Source: JAXLYE01 sp046351595
Lineage (GTDB): Bacteria > Myxococcota_A > Polyangia > Palsa-1104 > JAEUJZ01
NCBI GenBank assembly: GCA_046351595.1
Contig: JAXLYE010000019.1
Location: forward strand, 1 to 40,161
Direction of reading: 5' to 3'
Length of the DNA stretch: 40,161 nt
Part shown: positions 22,643-30,615 of the stretch, one piece after another
How the letters are laid out: the number at the start of each line of letters is the position of its first letter
Numbering within the stretch: the stretch's first letter is position 1
Notes under the pieces: generated by a model
What the model saw: only the letters and a program-made list of their open reading frames with translations
The model's database searches: none
What the model was told of the DNA's origin: nothing
Program-made: the position numbers and the translations under genes

Positions 22643-22861
22643 ATGGCCAGACCCTCTAAGCGACAAGCCCTGTGGTCCCGCCAGCGGGGCCTGTGCCCCG
22701 TGTGCGGCCGGTCCCTTCCGGTGCGCGGCAGCCACCGCCACCACGTGCGCCCGGGCAGCTCGCGGCTCGCCGACCTGGAGCTGCTGCACCCGCGCTGCCA
22801 CCTCAAGCACCGGCACGGCCGCGGCGGCCGGCGCCGAACGAAACGGAGCAACCGACCATGA
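22643..22861 (+). CDS. Small HNH endonuclease
   Basis: 72 residues. CPVCGRSL (18-25), HRHHVRPGSS (32-41) and LELLHPRCHLKHRH make a zinc-bound HNH core of McrA type at nearly minimum length. In tailed phages an HNH protein often accompanies terminase, but none is seen here. Overlaps the next gene by ATGA. Confidence 0.75.
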   Translation: MARPSKRQALWSRQRGLCPVCGRSLPVRGSHRHHVRPGSSRLADLELLHPRCHLKHRHGRGGRRRTKRSNRP

Positions 22862-23088
22862 AACGCAAGCAGTCCAAGAAGAAGTCCTCCCAGCTTCACA
22901 TGTTCCCCGACGAGTGGGACGTGGGGCGCAAGCCCAGGCGAGGCAAGAAGCGGAGCGTCAAGAGCGCCAGCAAGAAGCGCAGCGCCAAGATCTCCGGCAA
23001 GAAGCCAAGGCGTCGACTCGGATCCGGCGAAACCCGCACGTACACCAGCAAGAGCGGCCACCGCTACGAGCTGCGCCGCATCTCCTGA
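22858..23088 (+). CDS. Small Lys-rich basic protein
   Basis: 76 residues, about one third Lys/Arg (RKQSKKKSSQ, KKRSVKSASKKRSAK), like the basic tails of DNA-compacting proteins. Probably binds nucleic acid, perhaps as a virion nucleoprotein. Confidence 0.5.
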   Translation: MKRKQSKKKSSQLHMFPDEWDVGRKPRRGKKRSVKSASKKRSAKISGKKPRRRLGSGETRTYTSKSGHRYELRRIS

Positions 23089-23155
23089 TCGACCAGCCAG
23101 AAGCCCGCTGATCGACCTCCTGATCGCCCTCCTCACAACGAAAGGACCCGAGCCC

Positions 23156-23641
23156 ATGCGCATCGACTTCACGTTCATCACGTCCGCCCACCACGAAGAT
23201 CTTCCCGGCCAGAAGCAGCAGGCCAAGACCGCTCGCGCCATGTGGCGCAGCCTGCAGGAGCTGATCCCCGGCTACGTCCACCTGATCACGAGCTGGGTGG
23301 ACTCGTTCATGAAGCCCCATGCCCCGCCTGCGCCCCGCCCCGCGCCGTCCGCCTTCAGCGCTGCGCCCTGCCCGTCCGTGCCGCAGGCGGTGAGCGAGGC
23401 GGTGGTGATGCGCGAGCGCGAGGCGTACGAGCTCGGGCAGAAGGACAAGACCGCGGCCCGCGCCAAGCGGACGCCCGTGGAAATCTTGGAGCACCTGACC
23501 CTGGTCCTGCCCCACGAGATGCTCGAAACCCTGGCGCCCGGCTCCGGAGAGCGCGTGGTCACGGCGTACGCGCTGGGCTACGACCGGGGCTACGAGCGCC
23601 AGGCCGCGACCGCCGACAAGCCGGGGAACAAGCGCAACTGA
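23156..23641 (+). CDS. Protein of unknown function, end of cassette B
   Basis: 161 residues. The N-terminal part is helical, residues 56-80 are Pro/Ala-rich, and the C-terminal part is helical with YALGYDRGYERQ. AAAGGA precedes the ATG. No family recognised. Confidence 0.5.
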   Translation: MRIDFTFITSAHHEDLPGQKQQAKTARAMWRSLQELIPGYVHLITSWVDSFMKPHAPPAPRPAPSAFSAAPCPSVPQAVSEAVVMREREAYELGQKDKTAARAKRTPVEILEHLTLVLPHEMLETLAPGSGERVVTAYALGYDRGYERQAATADKPGNKRN

Positions 23642-23665
23642 GCGCCACCGCCCAAGGAGAGCTCC

Positions 23666-23872
23666 ATGTCCTACAAGATCCGGAAGGAGCCAGGCGGGCC
23701 GGCCTGGCAGGTTGTCCAGAGCCCGGTGCCCGGCTCGTTCCCGGGGTCGGTTGACGTGAAGATGGACAACGTCCCCGATGCCCAGCGCGCCAAGGAGATC
23801 GCCGGCCTCCTCACCGTCCTGAAGAACGGCTACTGCGATCTCGAAGCGATCGAGGACATCACGCCGCGGTAG
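23666..23872 (+). CDS. Small protein, last gene of cassette B
   Basis: 68 residues, mixed alpha/beta (WQVVQSPVPGSF ... AKEIAGLLTVLKNGYCDLEAIED). AAGGAGAGC lies just before the ATG. A hairpin terminator follows four bases after the stop. Function unknown. Confidence 0.5.
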   Translation: MSYKIRKEPGGPAWQVVQSPVPGSFPGSVDVKMDNVPDAQRAKEIAGLLTVLKNGYCDLEAIEDITPR

Positions 23873-23875
23873 AGC

Positions 23876-23891
23876 GAGAGCGATGGCTCTC
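23876..23891 (+). terminator. Terminator-like hairpin closing cassette B
   Basis: GAGAGC-GATG-GCTCTC is a perfect 6-bp stem with a tetraloop directly after the last structural gene, followed by CTGTCTG. It separates the rightward cassette from the leftward integrase operon. 23892-24019 shows nothing else. Confidence 0.5.
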
Positions 23892-24019
23892 CTGTCTGCC
23901 GCCGAGGATGTAGAGCCACAGCCCCTAGGCGTCCGCGGTCGTCTCGGATAGCGAGGCTGCCGCCGCGCACCCTGGTCTGCAGATGGGGTTCCGTCGGCTG
24001 CCGGTCGGCCGCCTCTCCG

Positions 24020-25087
24020 CTACGTGCCCTCTCGGTCGCTGCTCGGCCGACGCGTCCCCCTAGATTTTCTCTTCCCCTTCCCCCTCGGCAGCTTGTCCAC
24101 CGCGCGCCGCAGCGACTCCGCGGACAAGTGCCCGTACACCTGCTGCACCATCGCGATCGAGCCGTGCCCGAGCAGCCTCGCGACGTCGTACAGCGGCACG
24201 CCCTCCTGCAGCATCCAGCTGGCGAACGTGCGCCGGCAGTCGTTCAGCGAGAAGCGAGGCACCCCGGCCGCGGCGCACGCGCGGTTGATGTCCCGGTAGA
24301 TGTTCGACAGGGAGCCGAGGATCGAGCCCCGCGCCCGGCGCAGAGGATGAAGCGCGCGCCGCATCGCGTCCGGCAGCGGCAAGTAGCGGCGCGACTTCTT
24401 GGTCTTGGTGCCGTGGATCAGCATCACCCCGCGCTTCCAGTCGATGTCTTCCCACGACATGCGGATCAGCTCACTCCGGCGCGCCCCGCTGAAGCAGGCG
24501 ACCAGCAGCTGCAACCTCGGCTCCGGGGCGAGCTCGCGCGCGACGCGCTCATACTCGGCGTGCTCGAGCCAGCGCTCGCGCGGCGTGTAGGCGCTCCGCA
24601 GCTGCGGCAGCAGCAGCTCCTCCGGCTCGGCCGGCGCCGTCCCCAGCTGGCGTGCCGTCCGCAGCGCCGCGCGCAGCAGCAGGAGCTCCTTGCGGCGCGT
24701 CTCCGCACCTGCACCCTCCTCCGCGCGCTGCGCGGCGTAGGCGTCCACCTGCGCACGTCTCAGCTGCGCCACGGACGCCCGCCCGAGCAGCCGCGCCAGG
24801 TGCCCGGCCTGGCCGCGATACATCCCGCGCGTAGCGGATGCGAGGTCCGGATCCGCGCGCTGCAGATGCTCGGCGAGCGCCCACTCGACCGTCCCGATCA
24901 CGACTCCTTCGTCGTCTTCCTCGGCCGCGGCAAGGTGTGTTGTATCCGCTTCAGCCCGGGCGCATAGCGCTTCGAGCCTTCGTGTGGCGACGGCGAGATC
25001 GAGGGTGTCGAGGCATACGACTCGACGACTCCCGTCGATGTGTGCGAGCTCGACATGCCAGATCCGAGTGTCGCTGTGTCGGTACAT
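24020..25087 (-). CDS. Tyrosine recombinase (integrase), element B
   Basis: 355 residues from the ATG at 25087; an upstream in-frame start would lie in excisionase coding sequence. Catalytic-domain residues: R203 (SGARRSEL), K228 (GTKTK), R285 (LNDCRRTF), H308 (LGHGSIAM), Y318 (VYGHL). As in element A, Asn (N282) replaces the His of HxxR. Unlike A it lies about 10 kb from either att copy. Good evidence that it serves this element is the shared operon with excisionase and replication genes. Confidence 0.92.
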   Translation of the reverse strand: MYRHSDTRIWHVELAHIDGSRRVVCLDTLDLAVATRRLEALCARAEADTTHLAAAEEDDEGVVIGTVEWALAEHLQRADPDLASATRGMYRGQAGHLARLLGRASVAQLRRAQVDAYAAQRAEEGAGAETRRKELLLLRAALRTARQLGTAPAEPEELLLPQLRSAYTPRERWLEHAEYERVARELAPEPRLQLLVACFSGARRSELIRMSWEDIDWKRGVMLIHGTKTKKSRRYLPLPDAMRRALHPLRRARGSILGSLSNIYRDINRACAAAGVPRFSLNDCRRTFASWMLQEGVPLYDVARLLGHGSIAMVQQVYGHLSAESLRRAVDKLPRGKGKRKSRGTRRPSSDREGT

Positions 25088-25284
25088 CGTTCGACGGGAC
25101 GGGGCCCCACTCGTCGGCTCTCCAAGAAGGTTTCCACGTCGCTCTTGGTGATCCGCACATTCCTCTGACTGAGCCGCAGACACGGCATCTCGCCGCTGTT
25201 GAGCCACTGCTGCACCCTCCACCGCGATACGCCGAGCATCTCGGCTACCTCCTCGGCTCGCATCCATTCGCGCTCTTTCTTCAT
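24898..25284 (-). CDS. Excisionase-like HTH protein, element B
   Basis: 128 residues, start overlapping the helicase stop by ATGA. Residues 1-55 are a MerR/HTH_17 excisionase domain (MRAEEVAEMLGVSRWRVQQW, then NVRITKSDVETFLES). The remaining 70 residues are Ser/Thr/Pro-rich with a basic end (LPRPRKTTKES) and overlap the integrase start by 190 bases in a different frame. Same layout as element A. Confidence 0.75.
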   Translation of the reverse strand: MKKEREWMRAEEVAEMLGVSRWRVQQWLNSGEMPCLRLSQRNVRITKSDVETFLESRRVGPRPVERCTDTATLGSGMSSSHTSTGVVESYASTPSISPSPHEGSKRYAPGLKRIQHTLPRPRKTTKES

Positions 25285-26879
25285 GGGCTCTCCGTTACCT
25301 TCCAGGCGGTGCGCTTCTGCCGCCGCATCACTGCCTCCAGCATCAGCCCGCCGACGGGACGCCTTTTGTACCGCCGCAGCGTGTACCCCAGGCGGTCGCC
25401 GTCTGGCAAGCGGGTGGTCTCGCACAACTCGCAGAGCGCCTGGATGAGCGGCTCGTGCTCCGAGCGGTAGGCGGCCGACATGCGCCGCTGCTCCTGCTCG
25501 CCCTGCAGCGCCGAGAGCGCCTCGGCGGTTGTGATGTCCTCGGCCTTGAGCGAGGCGCAGAGCCGCTGCCAGCCGCGCAGCACCTCGCCGAGCGCTTCCA
25601 CTGCACCGTCCGAGCTCTGGTCGTGCGTGGCTGCAGCCTCGTACGGATCCGGCTCGCCCGCCCAGATCAGCGCGCTGCGCACGAGCTCCGACCAGCTCTC
25701 GAACGTGCCCCACGGCGCGGCCTGTTGCGGGCTGCCGGCCGCCACGAAGCCGCGCAGGATCGTGAGCGCCGACCAGACCAGGTGCGCCCGGTTGGCGCGC
25801 AGCCAGCGGCTGTAGCCGGGCTCCGGGCGCTTGAAGTCCGTTCGCTGCTCGGGGTTTTCGTGCGGACTCTCGATCCGGATCTTCAGCGTCCGCCGCACCG
25901 TGTCGCTGTGCTTGCGGAAGCTGACGTTGTTGCCGTTGCCCCAGAAGATCGTACGGATGGGGAACCTCGACGAGACGTTCTCGTACTTGAGCACCGGGTT
26001 CCACACGCCCTCGCCGATCGCCGAGTCGAACGAAGCAGATCCGAACGGCCGCGCGATGTTGTCGACGAGCACCATCATCTCGCCCGCCAGCAGCGCCGCG
26101 GTGATGAGTTCCCGCTCGGTCTTGTCGTCGCTGCCCTGCTGCATCACCAGGCCCTTGCGCCCCAGGCAGATGAGCGACGCCGCCTTGAACAGCTTGCCCT
26201 TCCCAGCGCCGCGCACGTTGCCGTCAACGAGAAAGAACGGCGTCGTCTCTCCGTACGCCGGGCGCGCAAAGTAGCTTAGGACGCCCGCCATCCACGCCGA
26301 GCGATGGATCGGCTGCGCGAATGGGAAGTCGAAGACCGCCTCATGGAGCCAGTGCAGCGCGGTCTTGACGTCGCCGGCCGTGGGATGCGTGGGCACCTCA
26401 CGGAAGACCACTCCCTTCGGTGGGATGAACACCAGGCCCGAGTAAGCGTCGTAGCCCGGCTGCTGCAGCACCTCCCCCGAGCGCAGCAGCACCGGCGCCT
26501 CCACGATGCCCTCCAGCGGCGGCAGCGGCCAGGACTCCGCTTCCTGCACGCCTTCCACGGCCCACTCCGGCGGATGGCACGGCTCCGTGATCTCCGTTCC
26601 GTCCCGGAGCGTCCGAGTCACGCGGTGGTACTCGGCGCAGCGGGTCAGCGCCAAGCGCAGCGTCGCCTTCCCGACGGTTCGGATGGCCGGAGCCTCGGGG
26701 GGGCGCTCGACTCCCTTGGGCAGATCCGCGTCCTCCGTCACCACGCGGACGATCTGCCCGTTGCGCTTGTACAAGCCCAGGTTGCGGCTCTGCTTCAGGG
26801 ACTCGAGCACCTGCTCAACAAAGCGGTGCTGCGGCGGCTTGACGACGAGGAGCGGCAGCGGCCGGTCGGTCTCGGTCAT
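25281..26879 (-). CDS. Replicative helicase-like ATPase, element B
   Basis: 532 residues. P-loop GNVRGAGKGK (220-229, K227), Walker B MMVLVDNIA (268-276, D273), and a sensor/arginine-finger segment WGNGNNVSFRKHSDTVRRTL. The pattern matches the ATPase part of phage and plasmid primase-helicases. Compared with the element A homologue it retains the P-loop lysine. No primase domain is fused. Presumed to unwind the element's origin or fork. Confidence 0.8.
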   Translation of the reverse strand: MTETDRPLPLLVVKPPQHRFVEQVLESLKQSRNLGLYKRNGQIVRVVTEDADLPKGVERPPEAPAIRTVGKATLRLALTRCAEYHRVTRTLRDGTEITEPCHPPEWAVEGVQEAESWPLPPLEGIVEAPVLLRSGEVLQQPGYDAYSGLVFIPPKGVVFREVPTHPTAGDVKTALHWLHEAVFDFPFAQPIHRSAWMAGVLSYFARPAYGETTPFFLVDGNVRGAGKGKLFKAASLICLGRKGLVMQQGSDDKTERELITAALLAGEMMVLVDNIARPFGSASFDSAIGEGVWNPVLKYENVSSRFPIRTIFWGNGNNVSFRKHSDTVRRTLKIRIESPHENPEQRTDFKRPEPGYSRWLRANRAHLVWSALTILRGFVAAGSPQQAAPWGTFESWSELVRSALIWAGEPDPYEAAATHDQSSDGAVEALGEVLRGWQRLCASLKAEDITTAEALSALQGEQEQRRMSAAYRSEHEPLIQALCELCETTRLPDGDRLGYTLRRYKRRPVGGLMLEAVMRRQKRTAWKVTESP

Positions 26880-26919
26880 GGCCCACCCCGCGACGCGCCG
26901 TGCCCCAGGTGAGGCGACT

Positions 26920-27462
26920 TCATCGTGCGCAGCGGCGCTCCTCGGCCGCGCGATCGTGCTTGTCCCACTCCCGCAGGCACTGAGCCGCGTGGGCCGCATC
27001 CTCGGCCGCCTCGACCAGCCACTTATCGGGAACCGGCGTGGCCGCCGCGGCGTTGCGCTCGCGCAGCAGCATGAGCGCTGCGGCTTCGCCGATGTCGTAC
27101 TTGCGCAGCAGCAGCAGCGCACCGCAGTACACCCGACTCGAAGGGCGCCATCCCGATGCCGGCGGCAGCGGCGGGCCGCTGTCCGGCTCAAATATCTGCG
27201 CTCCGTGCCGCACGAGCCAGCTGCGCGCGCGGCGGATGCGCTTCTGCAGCGCATCCACGGCTCGCCGCAGCGCCTCGGCGACCTCCCGCTGTGTGACCGC
27301 CGGCCGGCGCTCGGCCTCGCGCACCTGGCGCAGGCTCAGCCCCGCAAAGCGCGCCAGCTGCCCCTGGGAGAGTCCCAGACGCTTGCGCTCCTCGGCCAGT
27401 GCCTTCCCCCCGCTCTCCCCCCCGGTGGATGCTTCGTGAGCCCTCTGCATCGCGATCCGCAT
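26920..27462 (-). CDS. XRE-HTH protein with PriCT-like C-terminus
   Basis: 180 residues. Residues about 20-70 are an XRE-type HTH (LAEERKRLGLSQGQLARFAG, QVREAERRPA). Residues about 110-175 (GALLLLRKYDIGEAAALMLL, TPVPDKWLVEAAEDAAHAAQ) resemble the PriCT helical domain that follows Prim-Pol domains. It occupies the position of the primase-polymerase of element A but has no Prim-Pol catalytic motifs. Origin binding and loading of the ATPase is inferred. Confidence 0.6.
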   Translation of the reverse strand: MRIAMQRAHEASTGGESGGKALAEERKRLGLSQGQLARFAGLSLRQVREAERRPAVTQREVAEALRRAVDALQKRIRRARSWLVRHGAQIFEPDSGPPLPPASGWRPSSRVYCGALLLLRKYDIGEAAALMLLRERNAAAATPVPDKWLVEAAEDAAHAAQCLREWDKHDRAAEERRCAR

Positions 27463-27498
27463 GGTGACGCCTTCCTTCTCCCCCCCCGGCTTGCTGGT

Positions 27499-28089
27499 CT
27501 ACGCCGCCTCTGCGTCGGGTGAAGCCACCGCACCCTCGGGGCGCGGGCAGTGTCTGCAGATGCGCGAGCCGGCGCAGCTCCGGCAGCGGCCCCCGCGGCC
27601 TTCGCAGCGCGAGCAGACCCCGCTGTCCCCGCATCGGCAGCTCGGCGCGCGGTCTGAGACCAGGTCAATCAGTGCCTTGGGGACCTCGGCGCGCGCCGTG
27701 ATGTACTCGATGATCTCGCGCTCGGCGCGTTCCGTGTCCGCCTCCATCCGCAGCGCGCCCTTCGCCCTCGCCGCCGCGAGCAGCACCCGGACCACCTGCT
27801 GCAGCGCCTGCAGGTCCAGGCGGCCCGCCGGCCGCAGCCAGCCGACGCGCAGCTGCGCCCCGGGCGTCGGCCAGATCCGCGCCTGCGCCTCGTACTCCAC
27901 GAGCCACCAGCCCGGAGCCGTGTCCAGCTCCTCGATCACCCGGCCCCGCGCGCCGGCCTCCACCACGGCGTGGCCGGCCCCGTCCAGGAGTGGCGCGCGC
28001 AGGGTCACCGGCTGCTCGTGCCGAAAGCGCGTCGCGGTCGCCCCGCCGGATCTCCCGACCAGGGAGCGCTTGCACGTCGCGGCCCTCAT
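27499..28089 (-). CDS. Early protein with C-terminal zinc-finger repeats
   Basis: 196 residues, start overlapping the upstream stop (ATGA). The globular first part is unassigned. Residues about 155-185 form tandem CxxC units (CRCGDSGVCSRCEGRGGRCR, CAGSRICRHC) like a DnaJ-type central zinc domain. Probably binds nucleic acid or partner protein. Confidence 0.55.
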   Translation of the reverse strand: MRAATCKRSLVGRSGGATATRFRHEQPVTLRAPLLDGAGHAVVEAGARGRVIEELDTAPGWWLVEYEAQARIWPTPGAQLRVGWLRPAGRLDLQALQQVVRVLLAAARAKGALRMEADTERAEREIIEYITARAEVPKALIDLVSDRAPSCRCGDSGVCSRCEGRGGRCRSCAGSRICRHCPRPEGAVASPDAEAA

Positions 28090-28874
28090 GCTGCACCTCC
28101 CCCGGCCGCTCCGGTGGAAGCGCGCGGGCGTCGACACTTGCGGGCCACGGCGCGGAGCGTTTCGACGTCGGCATTGAGGATGCGCGCCGCGTCGTCGATC
28201 TCCTCGGACAAGAGCGGCTCCCGCTTCCCCTGCTCGACGTCGAAGAGGTAGCTCATCGGCACGCCGAGCTGCTTGGCGAGCTCCGGGAAGCCCATCCCGA
28301 CCGCCATGCGCAGCCGGCGCAGCAGCTTGCCGAAGGCCGGCGACGTCGGACGCGGCCCAGGCGGCTTACCGAAGCGCGGCGGCGCCTCCTTGTCCTGCAA
28401 GGTTTCGTGACGCTGGCGCATGTGCGCGGTGATGACCAGGCGCTCCTGCCGCGCGCGCTCGCACGCCTCGCGGGCGGCTTCCAGGGTGTCGGCCTCACCC
28501 GACGCGATGCAGGTCGTTGCATACGCCGTGATGCGCCAGGCGTAGCGTGGGCCAGGCTCCTCGGTAATGCTCAGGTCGACGAGCACCGCGATGTGCGCGC
28601 GAAGGAGCAAGCGCCACGTCGCGCGCTGGCTGTCGGCGCCGAGCGCGTCACGCTTCGCCGCCTCGACGTCCTCAGCCTGCCCCTGTCCGCGCAGGCGTCC
28701 CATGGGCTGATCCAGCGTCCAGGCGCCGGACTCGCCGACGAGCGCGGCGCGGCCGTCCGCGAGGAGCGCGTACCACCAGCGCCGCCAGCACAAGTCAATC
28801 GGCGCGTCGAGAGGCGGGCCGCCCGCTGGCAGAGGGGCCGCATGCGTTTCAGCGTCCTTACGTTCCAGGCTCAT
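28086..28874 (-). CDS. Early protein with C-terminal XRE-HTH
   Basis: 262 residues. The N-terminal 160 residues look like a mixed alpha/beta domain (WWYALLADGRAALVG, IAVLVDLSITEE). Residues about 180-235 are an XRE HTH (LLRRLRMAVGMGFPELAKQL, MSYLFDVEQGKREP). Regulatory role inferred. Confidence 0.65.
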   Translation of the reverse strand: MSLERKDAETHAAPLPAGGPPLDAPIDLCWRRWWYALLADGRAALVGESGAWTLDQPMGRLRGQGQAEDVEAAKRDALGADSQRATWRLLLRAHIAVLVDLSITEEPGPRYAWRITAYATTCIASGEADTLEAAREACERARQERLVITAHMRQRHETLQDKEAPPRFGKPPGPRPTSPAFGKLLRRLRMAVGMGFPELAKQLGVPMSYLFDVEQGKREPLLSEEIDDAARILNADVETLRAVARKCRRPRASTGAAGGGAA

Positions 28875-28946
28875 GTCCTCGCTCCTTCCGCGGTCGCTCC
28901 GCGGGGCATACAGACGGTCCGCCGGCGCGCGGCGGGCCGGTACAGA

Positions 28947-29234
28947 TCACTTCCCGTCGCGGGGCCGCAGCCCCTTCCAGAAGTGCAAGTCGCACACCGG
29001 CATCCGATTCACATGCGTGACAGAGCCCGGGGCGATGTCGTTCACGGCGTACTTGCTTCCGTTCCACCGGCGTGTGTCGTGCGTCGGCCGCCCGCAGATC
29101 CACTCCCCGTCCCAGCCGGTGAAAACGTGCTCCTCGATGTATCCCATACAGCGGCTATGGGTCAGCGTGTCCCCTGGCTGCAGGTGCTCGCGCAGGCGTT
29201 CAGCCGGCGAGGTTTGGCTCTTACTCGAAATCAC
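28947..29234 (-). CDS. Small Cys/His-containing early protein
   Basis: 95 residues from a GTG at 29234 with AAGGAGC upstream. Contains CMGYIEEHVF, WICGRPTHDT and MPVCDLHFW, a plausible metal site. No family recognised. Confidence 0.5.
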   Translation of the reverse strand: MISSKSQTSPAERLREHLQPGDTLTHSRCMGYIEEHVFTGWDGEWICGRPTHDTRRWNGSKYAVNDIAPGSVTHVNRMPVCDLHFWKGLRPRDGK

Positions 29235-29264
29235 GGGGGCTCCTTCTGGTGGCCGATCCGCCGG

Positions 29265-29384
29265 TCAGGTCTTGCTCCGCATCAGCGCGCGGATCAGCAC
29301 GACGTAGAAGCACAGCGGCGTCGCAACGCCCGCCATCAGGCTCACGTCCGACCAGTGCTGATGCAGCAGTTCCCAGAAGGTCAC
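29265..29384 (-). CDS. 39-residue single-pass membrane peptide
   Basis: GTG start overlapping the preceding stop (GTGA). One hydrophobic helix, VSLMAGVATPLCFYVVLIRA, then RSKT. Too short for a standard gene search but tightly coupled to its neighbour. Function unknown. Confidence 0.45.
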   Translation of the reverse strand: MTFWELLHQHWSDVSLMAGVATPLCFYVVLIRALMRSKT

Positions 29385-29596
29385 TGTGCCGCCCTCCGGG
29401 TCTCGGGCATGTCCGATGACGTGCCGCGCTCGGCATGCAGCGCGGCGATCATCTTCCGGAGAGCCAGCATCGCGGGACGAGCGGGCGCACAGACGCCGCA
29501 CAGCAGCGGCTGGTCCGGGTTCCGGATGAGCGGCGCGTGGCAGCGCTCGCAGCGCTCAAGCCGGCTCGACGATACTCCGTCGGAGAAAAGTTGCAT
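29381..29596 (-). CDS. Zinc-ribbon protein, first early gene of element B
   Basis: 71 residues. CERCHAPL and CGVCAPA give a four-Cys zinc ribbon at about 16-36; the rest is helical. Its ATG lies 14 bases after the conserved 17-bp motif, so the leader is short. Possible early regulator. Confidence 0.6.
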   Translation of the reverse strand: MQLFSDGVSSSRLERCERCHAPLIRNPDQPLLCGVCAPARPAMLALRKMIAALHAERGTSSDMPETRRAAQ

Positions 29597-29609
29597 GGCA
29601 CATGCTCCG

Positions 29610-29626
29610 GTGTGTGTTAGGGTGCG
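29610..29626 (-). promoter_or_regulatory. Conserved 17-bp motif, element B copy
   Basis: Identical to 1923-1939 of element A, in the same orientation relative to the switch. It begins 37 bases downstream of the early -10 box and 14 bases before the first early start codon. Confidence 0.6.
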
Positions 29627-29629
29627 TCA

Positions 29630-29703
29630 GTCAAGAGATTCATTTCTGGTTCGGACAAATGAGCTTCTACCCACCCAACGAAAGCCTGTCAAGAGATTCA
29701 TTT
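29630..29703. repeat. 16-bp direct repeats at the element B switch
   Basis: GTCAAGAGATTCATTT occurs at 29630-29645 and 29688-29703, 58 bp apart. On the minus strand the right copy holds the TTGACA -35 box and the left copy a TTGACT. Likely operators for the repressor, placed so that binding to the right copy would cover the -35 box. Confidence 0.55.
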
Positions 29704-30336
29704 TTTCGCCGATGGACAGCAAGTCTGGCCGGCGCCCATGGACTTGCGTTAGCGGTCCCTGTGCCCTCGGGAACAAAGAATCCGCTTTGGTTCCGCTTCG
29801 CGGAGCGAATCCGCGATCGAGTCGACGCCAGCGGCCTCACCCGACTGGAACTGGCGGCCCTTGTTGGACTGACACATTCCGTCCTGCTGACGGCAGAGGA
29901 CGGAAAACATGTTCCGCGTCTGGCAAGCGTCGAGCGCATCGCCGACGCACTTGCGATTTCGCCGACCTGGCTTGCTTACGGGGATGAGGGCTTCCAGCCC
30001 TTCCGCCAGCGGAAGAGCCGTCCGGTCCTGCCGCCTGATCCGCCCGTTCCGCGACCCGGCGCTCGAGACCACCGCGAGCTCTGGCGAGGTGTGTCCGCCC
30101 GCCTCGCCGACATGAGGCAACGGCTCGGCCTCACCTTGCGCGAGCTCGGCGACGCAGCGGGCCTGTCTGCGCAGGGGATAATGCTGATCGAAAAGGGCCG
30201 TGCCGAGCCGCTGATCAGCACGGTGGAGCAGCTCGCCGTCGCACTGGACGTGTCCCCCGGCTGGCTGGCGTTCGGCGAGGGCGTGCCGGCGCTCGACGAC
30301 GTGATGGTCGTTCCTTCTGAGCGCCGTCCCTCCTAG
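29659..30336 (+). CDS. Tandem-XRE repressor, element B
   Basis: About 225 residues from the ATG at 29659; a GTG at 29761 is nearer to where similarity to the element A repressor begins (VPSGTKNPLWF), so the start is uncertain. Two XRE HTH domains in tandem: the first with ELAALVGLTHSVLLTAEDGK and WLAYG, the second with ELGDAAGLSAQGIMLIEKGR and WLAFGEG. No protease domain. It reads away from the early operon across its own putative operators. Inferred lysogeny repressor. Confidence 0.82.
   Translation: MSFYPPNESLSRDSFFRRWTASLAGAHGLALAVPVPSGTKNPLWFRFAERIRDRVDASGLTRLELAALVGLTHSVLLTAEDGKHVPRLASVERIADALAISPTWLAYGDEGFQPFRQRKSRPVLPPDPPVPRPGARDHRELWRGVSARLADMRQRLGLTLRELGDAAGLSAQGIMLIEKGRAEPLISTVEQLAVALDVSPGWLAFGEGVPALDDVMVVPSERRPS
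29664..29692 (-). promoter_or_regulatory. Early promoter, element B
   Basis: Minus strand TTGACA (29692-29687), 17-base spacer, TAGAAG (29669-29664). It drives the leftward early/replication/integrase operon. Confidence 0.6.
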
Positions 30337-30448
30337 CGGCGTCTCATCTTCGCCTCGGCGGCATGGGGCTGCGGAGCGTCTGGGCATGGGCCCAGACCGC
30401 TACCGCGGCGCTTGCTTGATGCCTAGGTGCAATCGCGCTAGTACGCGA

Positions 30449-30534
30449 CTGTGCCAATCGAGTGCAAACCGCTGTGCCAATCCGCGTACAGGGAGCGCTC
30501 TAGAGCCCGCCTGGAGGTTCAAACTGTGCCAATC
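30449..30534 (+). promoter_or_regulatory. Three CTGTGCCAATC repeats upstream of the HTH-methyltransferase
   Basis: Exact 11-bp copies at 30449-30459, 30472-30482 and 30524-30534, spaced 23 and 52 bases, in the 279-base gap before the gene at 30616. Operator sites for its HTH domain are inferred. The gap shows no other gene. Confidence 0.55.
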
Positions 30535-30615
30535 CTGCCGACGCGTTGGACCGCGTTGACACGCCCCCTGCAGCGGCGTCCGCCAGCCCGCCGATCTGTG
30601 CGAGAGTTCGCGGCC

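Noticed and set aside
22643..22861. HNH gene as marker of a tailed-phage packaging module
   Set aside because: No large terminase, portal or protease gene accompanies it.
30449..30534. The three CTGTGCCAATC copies as a CRISPR array
   Set aside because: Repeats are only 11 bp, spacing is unequal and no cas genes are present.
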